This document shows positions 49,969 to 60,464 of a stretch of 64,000 nucleotides of DNA, one piece after another. The DNA comes from Rhodospirillum sp. GTDB taxonomy: Bacteria > Pseudomonadota > Alphaproteobacteria > Dongiales > Dongiaceae. The first letter of the stretch is position 1, and each line of letters starts with the position of its first letter. The notes beneath the pieces were generated by a model, which was not told where the DNA came from, did no database searches, and saw only the letters and a program-made list of their open reading frames with translations. The stretch lies in the NCBI GenBank assembly GCA_013822765.1, contig PNKY01000004.1:186001-250000 (forward strand). The letters run 5' to 3'. The translations under genes and the position numbers were made by a program.

Positions 49969-50930
49969 GCCGCGTCCTCCAGCGGCGCATCGGTGCGCTC
50001 TGCAACGCGCAGGCGGGCGGAGCGTGCGCGCGGGTTGGCCTTGATTTCAGGTTCGCTCGGCTCGATGCCGCCCGGCGCGATCAGGCGCAGCGTCGGCGTC
50101 GCCTCGCTGCTTTGCATCGGCAGATGGCGCGAGGCCTTGGGGTTGCGCCCGGAGCGATCGCGCAGGAACTGCTTCACCCGGCGATCCTCCAGCGAGTGGA
50201 ACGACACCACCGCCATGCGCCCGCCCGGTGCCAGCAGACGCTCCGCCGCGGCGAGGCCGCGATCGATCTCTCCGAGCTCGTCATTCACCGCGATACGCAA
50301 GGCCTGGAAGGTGCGCGTGGCCGGATCGATGCGGTCGTGCGCGGGGCCGATGGCGCGGCGCACGATCTCCGCCAGATGCTGGGTGGTGTCGATCGGGGCA
50401 AGGGCCCGCGCCGCGACGATCGCCTTGGCAATGCGCCGCGCCTTCCTCTCCTCGCCAAACGTGAAGATGAGGTCGGCAAGCGGCCGCTCTGCCATTTCGT
50501 TGACGAGGTCTGCGGCGCTCTGGCCGGCGCGCTCCATGCGCATGTCGAGCGGACCTGCGAAGCGGAAGGAGAAGCCCCGCTCGGCCTGGTCGAGCTGCAT
50601 GGAGGAGACGCCGAGATCGAGCGTCACGCCCTGCACGGCCTCGACGCCGCGCGCGCTGAGTAACTGGAACATGTCGCCGAAGCGGCCTTGCACGATGTGC
50701 AGGCGCCCGGCATAGCGGTCGAGCAACGGGGCCGCACCTTTCACCGCATCGGGATCGCGGTCGATCGCAAACACGGTGCAGTGCGCGGCTTCCAGCAGCG
50801 CGCGGCTGTAGCCGCCGGCGCCGAACGTGCCGTCGACATAGATCGCGCCGTCGCGCGGCGCCAGCGCCTCGATCACTTCCGTCAGCAGAACGGGGCGATG
50901 CGGCGTCTTATCCATCGCCGTGGCGCTCAT
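49965..50930 (-). CDS. rsmH: 16S rRNA (cytosine-1402-N4) methyltransferase RsmH (MraW)
   Basis: Methylates N4 of C1402 in the ribosomal P site using SAM, 321 residues. The N-terminus [19 protein letters not shown] is typical. The SAM loop is [16 protein letters not shown], with a later [22 protein letters not shown] block that is strongly conserved. The C-terminal [18 protein letters not shown] is the classic end motif. It overlaps mraZ (ATGA at 50927-50930) and ftsL. Confidence 0.97.
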   Translation of the reverse strand: MSATAMDKTPHRPVLLTEVIEALAPRDGAIYVDGTFGAGGYSRALLEAAHCTVFAIDRDPDAVKGAAPLLDRYAGRLHIVQGRFGDMFQLLSARGVEAVQGVTLDLGVSSMQLDQAERGFSFRFAGPLDMRMERAGQSAADLVNEMAERPLADLIFTFGEERKARRIAKAIVAARALAPIDTTQHLAEIVRRAIGPAHDRIDPATRTFQALRIAVNDELGEIDRGLAAAERLLAPGGRMAVVSFHSLEDRRVKQFLRDRSGRNPKASRHLPMQSSEATPTLRLIAPGGIEPSEPEIKANPRARSARLRVAERTDAPLEDAA

Positions 50931-51394
50931 CGATTGCCCCCTTCGGGGCCTTGCTGGCGCAAGGTGCGCTGCTTGTCAGCGGCGCGCTGGCGCGCTTCCG
51001 CCTTGTAGGCTTCGAGCGCCTGCGGTTCCCAGATCTCGAAATAGCGGCCGCGGCCTGCGAACGCCGCCATCTCGGTCAGCTTCGCGTGCGCGCACAGCGC
51101 TTCCGGCAACATGATGCGACCTTCGCCATCGAAGGCGAGCTGCTTCGCATCGGGAAACAGCGCAGCGGTCAGATCGTCATGCTCTTGCGAGAACAGGTCG
51201 ACGTTCTGCGTGCTGTCGATCAGCGACTGCATCCAGTCCATGCCGGCGCACTGCAGCGCCAGCAGCTTGAACGACGGAAATGCGACGATGCCCTGGAAGG
51301 TCTGCTCGGCGAGCGTGGCGCGAAACGTCGCCGGCACGGACACGCGGCCCTTGCGGTCGATCTTGTTCACGAAGGTATCGATGAACAGTGCCAT
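50927..51394 (-). CDS. mraZ: Transcriptional regulator MraZ
   Basis: DNA-binding repressor of the dcw operon with two SpoVT/AbrB-like domains, 155 residues from ATG at 51394. The first domain has [19 protein letters not shown], the second [21 protein letters not shown]; both carry the D/E-x-K/G-GR-x-(S/M)-(V/L)-P pattern. The C-terminal tail is Gln/Arg-rich. Upstream lies a cluster of four evenly spaced TGGGN repeats (51543-51577), its probable own binding site. It is the first gene of the cluster and overlaps rsmH. Confidence 0.95.
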   Translation of the reverse strand: MALFIDTFVNKIDRKGRVSVPATFRATLAEQTFQGIVAFPSFKLLALQCAGMDWMQSLIDSTQNVDLFSQEHDDLTAALFPDAKQLAFDGEGRIMLPEALCAHAKLTEMAAFAGRGRYFEIWEPQALEAYKAEARQRAADKQRTLRQQGPEGGNR

Positions 51395-51542
51395 GACGTC
51401 CCGAGCTAGCCCCTCGACCCTTTTTGGGCGCCTTGCGGCCACCGCAATTGGTCCTTCCACCCGACGCGTCGGTCGGCCCATTCCGGCCATCGGCGCGCCC
51501 CAAATCGCGCCCGGTCAGGGATGGGAGTAAGTCTGTGGATAG

Positions 51543-51577
51543 TGGGATATCATGGGATATCATGGGCGTCAATGGGA
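51543..51577. repeat. MraZ-binding repeats (four TGGGN direct repeats)
   Basis: TGGGA, TGGGA, TGGGC and TGGGA occur at 51543, 51553, 51563 and 51573, exactly 10 bp apart, so on one helix face. A fifth TGGGA lies at 51522. This is the pattern described for MraZ operators upstream of mraZ. The repeats read on the plus strand here, that is, on the template strand of mraZ. Autorepression is inferred. Confidence 0.85.
51544..51572 (-). promoter_or_regulatory. Candidate promoter of the dcw operon, embedded in the MraZ repeats
   Basis: On the minus strand TTGACG (51572-51567) is followed after 17 bases by TATCCC (51549-51544). The -35 is good, the -10 is poor. It lies about 150 bp upstream of mraZ and inside the TGGGN repeats, which would let MraZ block it. 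Judged by eye only. Confidence 0.4.
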
Positions 51578-51825
51578 TCAGGCGGTAACTCTCTGGAAAA
51601 TCTTGGATTTTTGACATTTCGTAAAGATCACGAGCGCGTGAGAAGACAATGTTAACAATTATTTATGCGGAAGCGCTCACGCGCGGACTGAACGGCATCG
51701 CCCAGGCGCCGGGTTTTGAGGGATGTTTTACCCGTGAACAGGACAGGAACACGCGGAAATCCATCCATCCGGCGCACGGCGGGGTCATCATTCTGTAAGG
51801 CAAATTGAATCAATAAGTTAATAAG

Positions 51826-52220
<395 letters not shown>

Positions 52221-52230
52221 CGGGCGTTAG

Positions 52231-53007
52231 CTAGGACTGCGCGGGGTTGTTGTCAACCAAGCCGGCCAGGATGGTCTTCAACTCCGGGTCGGGCGTCGGC
52301 CGCAGGACGGCCGGCCGGAAGCGCCGGCAGAACGCGACGCAGGCGGCGCGGCGGGCCTGCTGCGGGTCGATGTTGGCTTGCGCCGGGCCGGTCAGGTCGT
52401 AGCCGTAGGCCGCGAGGGCCTGGAAGAACTGCTCGTCGCTCCACTGCACCGCCTTGGGCTTCGGCCAGTTCGCGATGCCTTCGACGAACAGGCGGTACCA
52501 GTCGAACAACTCGCCGGGGTCCTGCTTGCGCAGCGGCGCGACGTCGGAATGGCCGAGCACGCGCTCGGGCGGGATGTCGTGGCGGGTCTTGATGTCCTTG
52601 CAGAGGGCGACGACAGCGTCCATCTGCCTCAGCTGGAACGGGCGATAGCCGAACTCGTGCCCGGTGTTGACGATCTCGATCCCGATCGAGCGCGCATTGA
52701 TGTCGCGCTCGCCCTTCCAGGCGCTGATGCCGGCGTGCCAGGCGCGCTTGTCCTCCGGCACCATGCGATAGATCTTGCCGTCCTCGTCGACCACGTAATG
52801 CGCGCTGACCTTGGCCTGCGGGTCGCGCAGGCGGCGCAGCGCCTGGCTCGCATCCGGCATGCCGGTGTAGTGCAGCACCAGGATGTCGACCTTCTGCCCG
52901 GCCGGCCGGTCGTCGCAATTGGGCGATGGCAGCTCCTCGATCGCCAGGGCGCCGGTCGCCGGCGATGCAGTCTCGGTCAGTTGGGTGGTCGCGGGAATAG
53001 TGGTCAT
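52231..53007 (-). CDS. N-acetylmuramoyl-L-alanine amidase (AmpD/AmiD type)
   Basis: Zinc amidase that cleaves the bond between MurNAc and the stem peptide, 258 residues. Zinc ligands: His in VLHYTGMPDA near residue 46, His in VLGHSDVAPLRKQDPGELF, and Asp in the same QDP motif. HAGISAWKGERDINARSIG is conserved around the catalytic region. The last ~75 residues are a peptidoglycan-binding-like helical domain. No signal peptide is clear, so it may be a cytoplasmic muropeptide recycler (AmpD) or an outer-membrane lipoprotein-free AmiD relative. It follows the EamA transporter by 11 bases. Confidence 0.9.
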   Translation of the reverse strand: MTTIPATTQLTETASPATGALAIEELPSPNCDDRPAGQKVDILVLHYTGMPDASQALRRLRDPQAKVSAHYVVDEDGKIYRMVPEDKRAWHAGISAWKGERDINARSIGIEIVNTGHEFGYRPFQLRQMDAVVALCKDIKTRHDIPPERVLGHSDVAPLRKQDPGELFDWYRLFVEGIANWPKPKAVQWSDEQFFQALAAYGYDLTGPAQANIDPQQARRAACVAFCRRFRPAVLRPTPDPELKTILAGLVDNNPAQS

Positions 53008-53018
53008 GATTGCTCGAG

Positions 53019-53903
53019 CTAGATTCCGGTCTTGGTGGCGGGCGCGGCCACAGCCGGCCGGCGCAGCACGATAATGCCGACACCGGCGACTGTCGCCAAG
53101 CCACCGACGATCATTTGCCAGGTGACGGTTTCATCGCGCAGCAGCGCGCCGGCGGCGACGCCGATCATCGGCAGCAGGAGGGTGAAGGGCATGACCTGGT
53201 TCACGGGATAGCGCCGCATCATGTTGTACCAGATCCAATAGGTGAAGATCGCGATCACCACCGCCTGGAACAGCAGCGCGGCCCAGCCGATCCAGCTGGC
53301 TTCCGGGATCTGCTGCCATTGCGGCCCCTCTATCAGCCAGGAGGCGATGAGAAGTTGCGGCGCGGCCAGAATGGCGATCCAGCCGTTGAGCGTCACGGCG
53401 TCGATCTCGTCACCGAGAGCCTTCACCTGGATGTTGGCGATGGCCCAGGCTGCCGCCGCGCCAACGACCGACAGCAACGGCCACGGATCGTCGGAAAAGC
53501 GCGGCTCGCCCGCAATCAGCAGGACGCCGGCAAAGGCGGTGATCATCCCCACGATTCGACGCCAGCCCAGCGTCTCGCTGAAAAAGAATGCGGCCATGAT
53601 GGCGGCGAAGGGCGTCTGCAGTTGCACGGCGATGGAACTGGTCGCGGCGTCGAGCCTGGACATGCCGAGAAACATCAGCGTGAAATGCATGACTCCCATG
53701 GTGACGGAGAGCGGCAGCAGGCGCAGCAGCTTGTCGCGCCTGGGCAGTCCGACGATGAAGACCAGCAGGATCGCCACCAGGCTGAAGCGCAGCGCCACGA
53801 AGAAGATCGGCGAGAACGAATCCAGCCCGAACTTGGCGATGGCGAAGTTGGCGCCCCACAGAACCTGCACCATCACCATCATCGCCAGATGTCGCGGCAG
53901 CAT
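53019..53903 (-). CDS. EamA-family (DMT) transporter, second copy
   Basis: Inner-membrane transporter of 294 residues with 10 helices and two EamA repeats. The N-terminal VMVQVLWGANFAIAKFGLD aligns with the copy at 26783-27685 (VLVQIIWGANYAVQKD). The second repeat carries YWIWYNMMRRYPVNQVMPF, like the FSLWYKLIMRVPADKILPF of the first copy. Both read as one subfamily, possibly amino-acid exporters; no substrate is shown. It is followed by the amidase gene with an 11-base gap. Confidence 0.88.
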   Translation of the reverse strand: MLPRHLAMMVMVQVLWGANFAIAKFGLDSFSPIFFVALRFSLVAILLVFIVGLPRRDKLLRLLPLSVTMGVMHFTLMFLGMSRLDAATSSIAVQLQTPFAAIMAAFFFSETLGWRRIVGMITAFAGVLLIAGEPRFSDDPWPLLSVVGAAAAWAIANIQVKALGDEIDAVTLNGWIAILAAPQLLIASWLIEGPQWQQIPEASWIGWAALLFQAVVIAIFTYWIWYNMMRRYPVNQVMPFTLLLPMIGVAAGALLRDETVTWQMIVGGLATVAGVGIIVLRRPAVAAPATKTGI

Positions 53904-53949
53904 GAGTCAGGGCCTGTGGTCGCTGTTGGTCGCCGCCCCGCAATACTCC

Positions 53950-54053
53950 GTCATCCCAAGGCTTGGCCTTGGGATCCACGAGTTTCGTTGGGCAGTATTC
54001 CTCGCTTGCAAGCAAACTCGTGGATGGCAAGGCCAAGCCTTGCCATGACGGCG
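53950..54053. repeat. Dispersed palindromic repeat block (ATCCCAAGGC type)
   Basis: ATCCCAAGGC at 53953-53962 pairs with GCCTTGGGAT at 53966-53975. GGCAAGGC at 54026-54033 pairs with GCCTTGCC at 54037-54044. CCACGAGTTT and AAACTCGTGG between them are inverted too, so the whole block is a head-to-head pair. The ends read GTCATCCC and CATGAC. A single copy recurs at 61880-61925. Confidence 0.8.
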
Positions 54054-54076
54054 GTGAGTGTGGAGAAGGTCGTGCA

Positions 54077-55906
54077 TCATCGCGCGCCCGAGAGGTGCGT
54101 GCGTTTCTCTTCCAGCTCCAGCCAGCGTTCCTCGGTCGCGTGCAGCTCGTCGCGCTTGCGCGCCAGCAGCGCGCTGGCCTGCGCGGCCTTGGCGGCATCG
54201 CGCTGGTACAGCGTAGGGTCGGCCAGGGCGGACTCCAGCGTCGAGATCTCGGCATGCAGGCGGTCGAGCTTGGTGGTCATTTCGTCCAGCTCGCGCTGCT
54301 CCTTCATCGAGAAGCGCGCCGGTGCCGCCGCGCCCTGTCGCGGCGCTTCCGTGCGCTTGGCCTCCGCCTTGCGCGGTTGGGCCTTCTCCCCGCGCTCGCC
54401 GCGCTGGACGACATAATCGCTGTAGCCGCCGGCATATTCCACCACGTCGCCGTCGCCTTCGACCGCGATGGTGCTGGTGACCAGCCGGTCGAGGAAGTCG
54501 CGGTCGTGGCTGACCAGCAGCAGCGTGCCTTCATACTCGGAGAGAACGTCCTGCAGCAGGTCGAGCGTGTCCAGGTCGAGATCGTTGGTCGGCTCGTCCA
54601 GCACGATCAGGTTGCCGGGCTCGGCGAACAGCTTGGCCAGCATCAGGCGCGCGCGCTCGCCGCCCGACAGCAGGCGGACCGGCATGGTCGCCTGCCGCTC
54701 GTCGAACAGGAAGTCGCGCAGGTAGCCGACGACGTGGCGCGGCCGGCCGTTGACGATGATGGAATCGCCGCCGGTCGGCGCCAGCGTCTCCCACAGCGTG
54801 CGCTCGAGGTCGAAGCTCTGCCGCCGCTGGTCGAGATAGATCGCCTGGATGCCGATGCCGAGGCGCACCTCGCCGCCGTCCGGCGCGATCTCGCCCGTCA
54901 GCAGCTTGATCAGCGTGGTCTTGCCCGCGCCGTTGGGGCCGAGGATGCCGATACGGTCGCCGCGCATGATGCGGGTGGAGAAGCCGTCGACGATCTTGAG
55001 CGCCGTGCCGTCTGGCTGCGGGTAGCTCTTGGCGATATCGATCGCTTCGATCGCGAGCTTGCCGCCGAGATCGCTGTCCGCCAGCGCCAGCTTGGCGCGG
55101 CCGCGCGTTTTCAGGCTGGTGGCCTTCTCCTGGCGCAGCGCGAACAGCCGCCGCCGCCGCCCTTCGTTGCGCGAACGGCGCGCCGTCACGCCGCGCTGCA
55201 GCCAGTATTCCTCGGTTTCGAGGCGCTTCTCCAGGCGGCGGAACTCGGCTGCCTCCTGGTCGATGATCTCCGCGGACCACTGCTCGAAGCCCTCGAAGCC
55301 GCCGTCGCGCTCGAACATGCGGCTGCGGTCCAGCCACAACAGGCGGCTGGTCAGCTTGCGCAGGAAGGCGCGGTCGTGGCTGATCATCAGGATGCCGCCG
55401 GCGAAGCTCGCCAGTTCTTCCTCCAGCCACTCGATGGTCGGCAGATCGAGGTGGTTGGTCGGCTCGTCCAGCAGCAGCAGGTCGGGCCGGCTCACCAAGG
55501 TGCGCGCCAGCGCCGCGCGCCGGCCTTCGCCGCCCGACAGCGTGCTCAGCGCGCGGCTGCCTTCCAGCTTCACGTGGTCCAGCACCCAGGCAACGCGGTA
55601 ATGGTCGGCGTCCGTATCGTGCGCGCCGGCGGCGACATAGTCGGCGACCGATCCGCCGGCGTTCAAATCCGCATTCTGCGGTAGATAGCCGACCGTGAGG
55701 CCGGGCTGCAGGAACCGTTCGCCCTTGTCGAGCTCGATCTCGCCGGCCAGGGCTTTCAGGATCGTGGACTTGCCAGAGCCGTTGGCGCCGACCAGACAGA
55801 CGCGCTCGCCCCGGCCGAGCGTGACATCGATGCCGGAGAATAGCGGCTTGCCGCCGAACGTGATCGCGGCGTTGCGTAACGCAAGTTGCGGCAAGGCGGG
55901 TGGCAT
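54077..55906 (-). CDS. uup: ABC-F family ATPase (Uup-like)
   Basis: Soluble protein with two ABC ATPase domains and no membrane segment, 609 residues. Domain 1 has Walker A GANGSGKST and signature LSGGEGRRAALARTL. Domain 2 has GPNGAGKTT and LSGGERARLMLAK. Each is followed by a LLDEPTNHLDL-type Walker B (the second is VLDEPTNDLDL). A linker with several Arg lies between the domains, and a C-terminal coiled coil (about 530-609) is rich in Glu, Lys and Arg. Such proteins act on ribosomes or on DNA/RNA structures. Which of Uup or another ABC-F member it is cannot be settled by eye. It follows the TerB/DnaJ gene by 12 bases. Confidence 0.9.
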   Translation of the reverse strand: MPPALPQLALRNAAITFGGKPLFSGIDVTLGRGERVCLVGANGSGKSTILKALAGEIELDKGERFLQPGLTVGYLPQNADLNAGGSVADYVAAGAHDTDADHYRVAWVLDHVKLEGSRALSTLSGGEGRRAALARTLVSRPDLLLLDEPTNHLDLPTIEWLEEELASFAGGILMISHDRAFLRKLTSRLLWLDRSRMFERDGGFEGFEQWSAEIIDQEAAEFRRLEKRLETEEYWLQRGVTARRSRNEGRRRRLFALRQEKATSLKTRGRAKLALADSDLGGKLAIEAIDIAKSYPQPDGTALKIVDGFSTRIMRGDRIGILGPNGAGKTTLIKLLTGEIAPDGGEVRLGIGIQAIYLDQRRQSFDLERTLWETLAPTGGDSIIVNGRPRHVVGYLRDFLFDERQATMPVRLLSGGERARLMLAKLFAEPGNLIVLDEPTNDLDLDTLDLLQDVLSEYEGTLLLVSHDRDFLDRLVTSTIAVEGDGDVVEYAGGYSDYVVQRGERGEKAQPRKAEAKRTEAPRQGAAAPARFSMKEQRELDEMTTKLDRLHAEISTLESALADPTLYQRDAAKAAQASALLARKRDELHATEERWLELEEKRTHLSGAR

Positions 55907-55918
55907 CGGGTGGTTCTT

Positions 55919-56674
55919 CTAATGGATGCCGCGCTCTTTGGCGACCTTGTCGTAGGCGGCATTGATGGTGGCGAGCTTTTCGTTCGCCAGCTCGACGAAT
56001 TCGTGCGGCAGGCCCTGCGCCATCAGCTTGTCCGGATGCGTGTCGCGCACCAGCTTGCGCCAAGCCTGCTTGATCTCCTCGTTGCTGGCCAACCGGTTGG
56101 TGCCGAGGATGGTGTAGGGGTCTGCCTTGTCGGGCCCGAGATGGCCTTCGCGGAGGCGCGCGAAGTCGTTCTCGTCGAGGCCGAAGATGTTGGCGACGCT
56201 CCTGAGGAACGCGATCTCCGCGTCATGTACGCCGCCATCGGCCTTGGCGATGTGGAACAGGCCGTCGAGCAGCTCTTCCAGCACCGGATGGTCCTTGCGG
56301 AACATGCGGGCGATCTGCTTGGCGTAGGGCTCGAAGCCGGCGGGATCGGCCTTCGCCTGATCGAACAGCCGGGCGACGTTCCTGATCTCGTTCGACGGGA
56401 CCTGAAACACTTCCTTGAAGGCGGCAACCTCGGCGCGGCTGACCACGCCGTCGGCCTTCGCCATCTTGGCGCCAAGGACCACGACGGCGATGGTGAAGGC
56501 GATCTGCCGCGTCGCCGACCGCTGGTCCAGCGACAGGTCGTCCTGCGCGGCGGGCTCGACCTGCTCCAGGCGGCGGTCGGCGGCGTGCCCGGCGATGGCG
56601 CCCAGCAACGCACCCAGCGGTCCGCCCAAAGCGAACCCGGCCACTCCGCCGATGATTTTGCCCCAGATGCTCAT
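55919..56674 (-). CDS. TerB/DnaJ-domain protein (DjlA-like)
   Basis: A 251-residue protein. The glycine-rich N-terminus (IIGGVAGFALGGPLGALLGAIAGHAA) could be a membrane-touching hydrophobic stretch. A TerB-like helical domain (about 60-165, with MAKADGVVSRAEV and IAKADGGVHDAEI repeats) is followed by a J domain near residues 185-250. The latter carries the HPDK motif, needed to stimulate Hsp70 ATPase. The order is the same as in DjlA. It heads a two-gene unit with the ABC-F gene, and is divergent from the 5-oxoprolinase gene. Confidence 0.9.
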   Translation of the reverse strand: MSIWGKIIGGVAGFALGGPLGALLGAIAGHAADRRLEQVEPAAQDDLSLDQRSATRQIAFTIAVVVLGAKMAKADGVVSRAEVAAFKEVFQVPSNEIRNVARLFDQAKADPAGFEPYAKQIARMFRKDHPVLEELLDGLFHIAKADGGVHDAEIAFLRSVANIFGLDENDFARLREGHLGPDKADPYTILGTNRLASNEEIKQAWRKLVRDTHPDKLMAQGLPHEFVELANEKLATINAAYDKVAKERGIH

Positions 56675-56811
56675 GTGGTGATTGTGGCCTCTCCCGCCGC
56701 CCCAACCATAGCCGCCGGGGCCGGTCGCGCCAAGGCTGGAACGATCCCAGGCAGACGCTATAGTCGGGGCGCTTCGTCGCAGGGAAATGCGGCGGTTTCA
56801 AGGACTTTCGC

Positions 56812-59800
56812 ATGAATGACTGGCAGTTCTGGATCGATCGCGGCGGCACCTTCACCGACGTGGTGGCGAAGCGGCCCGATGGCTCGCTGGTGACGCACAA
56901 GCTGCTGTCGGAGAATCCGGAACGCTACCGCGATGCCGCGATCCAGGGCATCCGTGACATCCTGGGACTTGCAGCGGGCGCGCCGATCCCGGCCGAGGTC
57001 ACTGCCATAAAAATGGGCACCACCGTCGCGACCAACGCGCTGCTCGAGCGCAAGGGCGAGCGCACGCTGCTGGTTGTCACAAAAGGGTTCCGCGACGCGC
57101 TGCGCATCGCCTACCAGAACCGGCCCAAGATCTTTGCGCGCGAGATCAAGCTGCCGGAGCTGCTCTATGCCGAGGCGATCGAGGTGGACGAGCGCGTCAC
57201 CGCCGAGGGCGAGGTGCTGACGCCGCTCGACCTCGCGGCGGCGCGGCGCGATCTGCTGGCCAAGCGCGCGGCCGGCTTCGAGGGCGTGGCGATCCTGCTG
57301 ATGCACGGCTTCCGCCACACGCAACATGAGAAGGCGCTCGCCGACCTGGCGCAGGAGCTCGGCTTCAAGCAAATCTCGGTCAGCCACCGCGCCTCGCCGC
57401 TGATGAAGCTGGTGAGCCGCGGCGACACCACGGTGGTCGACGCCTATCTCTCGCCGATCCTGCGACGCTATGTCGACCAGGTTGCGCGCGAGATCGGCAA
57501 CACCCGCACGCGCCTGATGTTCATGCAGTCCAGCGGCGGCCTGACCGACGCCAGCAAGTTCCAGGGCAAGGACAGCATCCTGTCAGGCCCGGCCGGCGGC
57601 ATCGTCGGCGCGGTGGAGACGGCGCGCCTGGCCGGGTTCGAGCGCATCATCGGCTTCGATATGGGCGGCACCTCGACCGACGTATCACACTGGAGCGGCG
57701 CCTACGAGCGCACCTTCGACGCGCAGGTCGCCGGCGTGAGGGTGCGCGCGCCGATGATGCAGATCAACACGGTGGCGGCCGGCGGCGGCTCGATCCTGCA
57801 TTTCGACGGCGCACGCTTCCGGGTTGGGCCGGATTCGGCCGGCGCCAATCCAGGTCCGGCCAGCTATCGCCGCGGCGGGCCGCTCGCCGTCACGGATTGC
57901 AACGTCATGCTGGGCCGTCTCAACCCCGATTTCTTCCCGCGCATCTTCGGGCGCAACGCCGACCAGAAGCTGGATCGTGACATCGTGGCCGCGAAATTCG
58001 AAGCGCTGGCTGAGGAAATCTCCGCGTCGAGCGGCAAGCGGATTTCGGCTGAGGAAGCGGCCGAGGGCTTCATGAAGATCGCGGTCGCCAACATGGCCAA
58101 CGCCATCAAGGAAATCTCGATCCAGCGCGGCTATGACGTCAGCAAATACACGCTCGCCTGCTTCGGCGGCGCGGGCGGGCAGCATGCCTGCCGGGTGGCC
58201 GACGAACTCGGCATGAAGCGCATCTTCCTGCATCCGTTCGCGGGCGTGCTGTCGGCCTATGGCATGGGCCTCGCGGACGTGCGCGCGCTGCGCCACCGCA
58301 CCATCGAGACGCAGTTGAACGATGCGGCGATGCCGATCCTGAACCAAGCGCTGGATGGATTGGCGCGCGAGGGCGAGGCGGAGCTGCTGGCGCAGGGCAT
58401 CGGACAGTCGGCGATCGAGATCGAGCGGCACGTCCATATCAAATATGCCGGCACCGACGCGCCGCTGCTGGCGAATTTCGGCGACTTGGCCGCGATCAAG
58501 GCCAGCTTCGAGGAAGCGCACCGGCGTCAATATGGCTTCATCGTGCCGGACAAGGCGTTGATCGTCGATTCCGTCAGCATCGAGGCGATCGGGCGCACCG
58601 AGGCGGTGGCCGATCCTGTGCTGAGTTCAAGCGAGCGCAAAGACGCCGAGCCCAAGGCGCTGGTGCCGTTCTGGGCCGAGGGCGCCCACCACCAGGCGCC
58701 GGTGCTGGAGCGCGCCGAGATGCGTCCGGGCCAGGAAGTGAGCGGCCCCGCCATCGTCCTGGAGACGACCAGCACCACCATCGTGGAGCCCGGCTGGACC
58801 GCGGTCGCGACGGCACGCGGGCACTTAGTGCTGGAGCGGCGCAAGAAACTGGCGCGGCAGGCGGCGATCGGCACCACCGTCGACCCGGTGATGCTGGAGA
58901 TCTTCAACAACCTGTTCATGTCGATCGCCGAGCAGATGGGCTCGACGCTGGAGAAGACCAGCTACTCGGTGAACATCAAGGAGCGGCTGGATTTTTCCTG
59001 CGCCCTGTTCGACCAAAGGGGCCAGCTGATCGCAAACGCGCCGCACATGCCGGTGCACCTGGGCTCGATGGGCGAGTCGGTGGAGACCGTCATCCACGCC
59101 AACCGCGATGCGACCGGCAAATCCACCATCATGCCGGGCGACGTCTACGTTCTGAATGCGCCCTATAACGGCGGTACGCATCTGCCTGACGTGACGGTCA
59201 TCACGCCGGTGTTCAGCGAGAACGGACTCGACGAAGGCAGCAAGGTTATCCTGTTCTATGTGGCGAGCCGCGGGCACCACGCCGACATCGGCGGGATCAC
59301 GCCCGGCTCCATGCCGCCGGACAGCCGCGAGGTCGCGGAAGAGGGCGTGCTGATCGACAATTTCAAGCTGGTCGACCAGGGCCGCTTCCTGGAAGCGGAG
59401 CTGCGGACCCTGCTGGCGAGCGGCAAATATCCCGTGCGCAATGCCGAGCAGAATGTCGCCGACATGAAGGCCCAGGTGGCCGCCAACGAGCGCGGCGTGC
59501 AGGAGCTGCGCCGCATGGTCGAGCAATTCAGCCTCGCGGTTGTTCATGCCTATATGGGCCACGTGAAGGACAACGCCGCGGAGCAGGTGCGGCGGGTGAT
59601 CGACCGGCTCAGCGACGGGTCGTTCGTCTACGAGATGGACGACGGCGCGAAGCTCGCGGCCACCGTCACCGTTGACCGCAAGGCGCGGCGCGCCAAGATC
59701 GACTTCACCGGCACCTCGCCGCAGCGGACGAACAACTTCAACGCGCCGTCCGCGGTCGCCAAGGCGGCGGTGCTCTACGTCTTCCGCACCATGATCGACG

Positions 59801-60459
59801 ACGACATCCCGATGAATGCCGGCTGCCTGGAGCCGCTGGACATCATCATTCCCGAGGGCTGCATGCTGCGCCCGACCTATCCGGCCGCCGTGGTCGCCGG
59901 CAATGTCGAGACTTCGCAATGCATCACCGACGCACTCTATGGCGCCATGAAGGTGATGGCGGCGGCGCAGGGCACCATGAACAACTTCACCTTCGGCAAC
60001 GACCGGCACCAGTATTATGAGACGGTGGCCGGCGGCTCCGGCGCCGGGCCTGGGTTCGACGGCACCGACGCGGTCCAGACCCACATGACCAATTCGCGCC
60101 TGACCGATCCGGAGGTGCTGGAATTCCGCTTCCCGGTGCTGGTGGAGGAGTTCCGCATCCGGCGCGGCAGCGGGGGCGCCGGCCTGCATCGCGGCGGCGA
60201 CGGCGTGGTGCGCCGCATCCGCTTCCGCGAGGCGATGACGGCGGCGATCCTCTCCGGTCATCGCCGCATCCAGCCCTATGGCCTGGACGGCGGTGCGCCG
60301 GGCGCCCTCGGCCGCAACCATGTCGAGCGGGCGGACGGCTCCGAGGTCGAGCTCAGTGGCACCGACAAGATCGACATGCAGCCCGGCGATTGCTTTATCA
60401 TAGAGACCCCGGGCGGCGGCGGCTTCGGCCAGCCGGCCGTCCCCAAGGCAGCGGAGTAG
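56812..60459 (+). CDS. 5-oxoprolinase/hydantoinase (fused A and B halves)
   Basis: A 1215-residue protein, about the size of full 5-oxoprolinase. The A half (about residues 1-690) has actin-like ATP-binding motifs: [12 protein letters not shown] at the N-terminus, [17 protein letters not shown], and [11 protein letters not shown]. The B half begins near residue 697 ([19 protein letters not shown]). It continues with [14 protein letters not shown] and [10 protein letters not shown], the usual hydantoinase B motifs. The enzyme uses ATP to open 5-oxoproline or a hydantoin ring. The fused form favours 5-oxoprolinase; the substrate is not proven. It is followed after five bases by a flavin dehydrogenase, so they share a transcript. 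Confidence 0.9.
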   Translation: MNDWQFWIDRGGTFTDVVAKRPDGSLVTHKLLSENPERYRDAAIQGIRDILGLAAGAPIPAEVTAIKMGTTVATNALLERKGERTLLVVTKGFRDALRIAYQNRPKIFAREIKLPELLYAEAIEVDERVTAEGEVLTPLDLAAARRDLLAKRAAGFEGVAILLMHGFRHTQHEKALADLAQELGFKQISVSHRASPLMKLVSRGDTTVVDAYLSPILRRYVDQVAREIGNTRTRLMFMQSSGGLTDASKFQGKDSILSGPAGGIVGAVETARLAGFERIIGFDMGGTSTDVSHWSGAYERTFDAQVAGVRVRAPMMQINTVAAGGGSILHFDGARFRVGPDSAGANPGPASYRRGGPLAVTDCNVMLGRLNPDFFPRIFGRNADQKLDRDIVAAKFEALAEEISASSGKRISAEEAAEGFMKIAVANMANAIKEISIQRGYDVSKYTLACFGGAGGQHACRVADELGMKRIFLHPFAGVLSAYGMGLADVRALRHRTIETQLNDAAMPILNQALDGLAREGEAELLAQGIGQSAIEIERHVHIKYAGTDAPLLANFGDLAAIKASFEEAHRRQYGFIVPDKALIVDSVSIEAIGRTEAVADPVLSSSERKDAEPKALVPFWAEGAHHQAPVLERAEMRPGQEVSGPAIVLETTSTTIVEPGWTAVATARGHLVLERRKKLARQAAIGTTVDPVMLEIFNNLFMSIAEQMGSTLEKTSYSVNIKERLDFSCALFDQRGQLIANAPHMPVHLGSMGESVETVIHANRDATGKSTIMPGDVYVLNAPYNGGTHLPDVTVITPVFSENGLDEGSKVILFYVASRGHHADIGGITPGSMPPDSREVAEEGVLIDNFKLVDQGRFLEAELRTLLASGKYPVRNAEQNVADMKAQVAANERGVQELRRMVEQFSLAVVHAYMGHVKDNAAEQVRRVIDRLSDGSFVYEMDDGAKLAATVTVDRKARRAKIDFTGTSPQRTNNFNAPSAVAKAAVLYVFRTMIDDDIPMNAGCLEPLDIIIPEGCMLRPTYPAAVVAGNVETSQCITDALYGAMKVMAAAQGTMNNFTFGNDRHQYYETVAGGSGAGPGFDGTDAVQTHMTNSRLTDPEVLEFRFPVLVEEFRIRRGSGGAGLHRGGDGVVRRIRFREAMTAAILSGHRRIQPYGLDGGAPGALGRNHVERADGSEVELSGTDKIDMQPGDCFIIETPGGGGFGQPAVPKAAE

Positions 60460-60464
60460 CGCTC

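Larger units (their letters stand above)
51395..51825. other. Intergenic region upstream of mraZ
   Basis: About 430 bases without a gene. It holds the dcw promoter candidate and MraZ repeats (51543-51577), then an AT-richer stretch (51590-51660, 51790-51825) up to the RNase P RNA. Nothing else is recognised. Confidence 0.7.
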
